The translations under genes and the position numbers were made by a program. A stretch of DNA of 13,502 bases from NCBI GenBank assembly GCA_031289445.1, contig JAITPL010000039.1:1-13502 (forward strand). Direction: 5' to 3'. The stretch is from Tannerella sp. (lineage in GTDB: Bacteria > Bacteroidota > Bacteroidia > Bacteroidales > Tannerellaceae). Of this stretch, positions 12,381-13,502 are shown piece after piece. Under the pieces are notes generated by a model. The model did no database searches, had not been told where the DNA came from, and saw only the letters and a program-made list of their open reading frames with translations. The number at the start of each line of letters is the position of its first letter. Within the stretch, counting starts at the first letter, position 1.

Positions 12381-13367
12381 CTACCATGGTCTGTTACTGC
12401 GATAATCGTGTCTTCTGCCGTTAACTTCCAATCCGTCGGTGTTATAAACCGAAGTATGAACTTTTTCTTTCCTGCCTTCATCCTCATGGTAGGTCTTGAA
12501 AAGGATGCTTCGAGAGGTTTCGTAACGCCGTTCGAGAGTTATCTCTCCTGTTTTGGATACATTTTCCCGACCGCTCTTGGCTTCGATGATGAAGTTTTTC
12601 ACATCTTCTGCCGACGGAATTCTGTAATCCAGCCTTCCGTCATACTTTGAAAATGCCTCATTTGCAGCCGATTCGAGCAGTTTGTCGCGCAGTTTGTCGC
12701 GCAGTTTGCCGAACAGCTCGGCGCTTCCGAAATTCTCTACCGTCGAAATTCTGCCATTGATGCTGAACGCAATTCCTGTTATGCCCGATTTCCTGTCAAA
12801 GGCAGGCCGTATGGCATCAAGGTACTCTTTCACAGAGTTTTGCAGGTTTTCGTTATCCAGGGTCAGTTGCAGGCTCGACGCCGATTCCCGACTTCTCACC
12901 TCACTGCCCAAGGCCATACTTGCATTTCTCTGATAACACGCCACTTCGTCCCAGACCTCACTCTGGCTTTCGCGGTAACGGCTCGCAATCTTCAGCTTCT
13001 CGTCGCTCAGCATCTTTTTCGACGCCGAGAAATACGTTGCATCCTCCCGCCCGCGTTGATGCCAGCGGCTTTGCTCCACGCAAAACGACTTGAGCGGAAC
13101 GTTCCTGCTCGCGGGTTTCAGAATCACGTCCGCCGCCATTGTACGATCCTGACGACCGCCTTTCACAATGTCGCCGGCCATCACGAACACATACCGATCC
13201 GACTTGTTGTCAATCATCAACTCGCCCACATCCCCTGTCTCGTGCAAGACCGTCAGTCCGCTGTCCATAGCCTCTTCGAGAGTCATGTAGTTTTCCGTCA
13301 AACGGTTTTTCCCCTCAATAAGGTAAACCGCCAAATTCCTGTAAATAATTAAATCTCTATCAATCAT
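12381..13367 (-). CDS. ARPP-1/DUF6569-type domain protein
   Basis: The product is 328 residues with no signal peptide or membrane helix, so it is probably cytoplasmic. The segment YVFVMAGDIVKGGRQDR (59-75) followed by DVILKP (80-85) and FCVEQSRW (95-102) is the conserved core I associate with ARPP-1 (ARG and rhodanese-phosphatase associated protein, DUF6569). That family is named for genomic links to ADP-ribosylglycohydrolase and phosphatase genes in nucleotide- or conflict-related systems; its activity is unknown to me. The middle (115-190) is charged and helical. Residues 221-230 contain a duplicated LRDK. The ATG at 13365-13367 follows a near-perfect promoter bracketed by two palindromes, suggesting regulated expression from a single-gene unit. 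Its 3' end is closed by the hairpin at 12281-12315. No partner gene is visible inside the window. I am fairly sure of the family and unsure of any role. Confidence 0.8.
   Translation of the reverse strand: MIDRDLIIYRNLAVYLIEGKNRLTENYMTLEEAMDSGLTVLHETGDVGELMIDNKSDRYVFVMAGDIVKGGRQDRTMAADVILKPASRNVPLKSFCVEQSRWHQRGREDATYFSASKKMLSDEKLKIASRYRESQSEVWDEVACYQRNASMALGSEVRSRESASSLQLTLDNENLQNSVKEYLDAIRPAFDRKSGITGIAFSINGRISTVENFGSAELFGKLRDKLRDKLLESAANEAFSKYDGRLDYRIPSAEDVKNFIIEAKSGRENVSKTGEITLERRYETSRSILFKTYHEDEGRKEKVHTSVYNTDGLEVNGRRHDYRSNRPW
12677..12710. repeat. In-frame 12-bp tandem repeat inside the ARPP-1-type gene
   Basis: GCAGTTTGTCGC occurs twice in a row and is followed by a partial third unit GCAGTTTGCC. 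In the protein this gives LRDKLRDKLLE in a predicted helix. Multiples of 12 bases keep the frame, so copy number could vary without breaking the gene. Confidence 0.8.
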
Positions 13368-13405
13368 AGCTTTAAAATAAGTAAATTAAAAAATTAGTAC
13401 TTCAT

Positions 13406-13422
13406 TGTGTAAAAAATACGCA
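13406..13422. promoter_or_regulatory. Proximal palindromic operator candidate
   Basis: TGTGTAAAAAATACGCA is an imperfect 17-bp palindrome sharing the pattern TGyGTAAaAAwTACGCA with the site at 13462. It covers the predicted start of transcription (near 13417) of the ARPP-1-type gene, the position of a repressor site. Confidence 0.6.
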
Positions 13423-13423
13423 G

Positions 13424-13455
13424 CAAAGGTACGGACTATTTTTCAAGTGGCCAAA
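13424..13455 (-). promoter_or_regulatory. Promoter of the ARPP-1-type gene
   Basis: Leftward TTTG (13455-13452), 20 bases, then TACCTTTG (13431-13424) matches the phylum consensus. It predicts a leader of about 50 nt before the ATG at 13367. The leader is AT-rich with no Shine-Dalgarno site. Confidence 0.85.
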
Positions 13456-13461
13456 TTTATT

Positions 13462-13478
13462 TGCGTAAAAATTACGCA
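13462..13478. promoter_or_regulatory. Distal palindromic operator candidate
   Basis: TGCGTAAAAATTACGCA is a perfect 17-bp palindrome apart from its central base. It lies just upstream of the -33 box, with its centre 56 bp from the centre of the proximal site. It could also serve a divergent gene starting right of the window. Confidence 0.65.
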
Positions 13479-13502
13479 CTACAAAGTTAAATAATATTAA
13501 TT

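Noticed and set aside
12205..12650. Rightward open frames over the convergent gap and the end of the ARPP-1-type gene
   Set aside because: They cross the terminator hairpin and run antisense to a well-supported gene. No promoter precedes them.
13456..13463. Rightward -7-like box TTTATTTG near the right edge
   Set aside because: It has one mismatch, lacks a -33 partner at proper spacing, and overlaps the palindromic site. The window ends before any gene it could serve.

Overview
The window looks like chromosomal DNA from a member of the Bacteroidota, most probably the order Bacteroidales. Three things point there. Promoters follow the Bacteroidota pattern TTTG, about 19-20 bases, then TAnnTTTG, and I find several near-perfect copies. 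The ribosomal protein L28 and L33 genes are followed by a 50-residue DUF4295 gene, a phylum-typical cluster. The galM plus FucP/GluP-type sugar transporter arrangement and the very large TamB-like protein also fit. The genus cannot be resolved from the sequence alone.

Layout. The left third is transcribed leftward: a partial sugar transporter (1-949), galactose mutarotase galM (989-2089) and a TamB-family envelope protein (2259-6650). A short divergent promoter region (about 6650-6795) separates these from a rightward PMCA-type calcium P-type ATPase (6795-9554). Next come three tRNA genes, Gly(GCC), Leu(CAG) and Leu(GAG), then the rpmB-rpmG-DUF4295 operon (10003-10617), which closes with a strong intrinsic terminator. 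From 10683 to about 11157 there is no gene. That stretch holds a cluster of GC-rich palindromic repeats, a perfect 15-bp hairpin and an AT-rich tract. A two-gene unit of unknown role follows: a secreted protein (11285-11878) overlapped by a small two-helix membrane protein (11875-12105). It converges on a leftward ARPP-1/DUF6569-type gene (12381-13367).

How they work together. galM and the transporter form a hexose-uptake unit feeding the Leloir pathway. The tRNAs and ribosomal proteins are translation housekeeping. TamB and the calcium pump are envelope functions that share a promoter region. The right end holds the least ordinary content. The convergent gap at 12106-12380 contains a leftward promoter with a perfect match to consensus, followed by a nested, strongly pairing sequence of about 134 nt that looks like a structured small RNA gene. 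The ARPP-1-type gene has two 17-bp palindromes bracketing its promoter, which look like operators. The TamB gene is odd because no ATG, GTG or TTG opens the part of the frame that encodes its membrane anchor.
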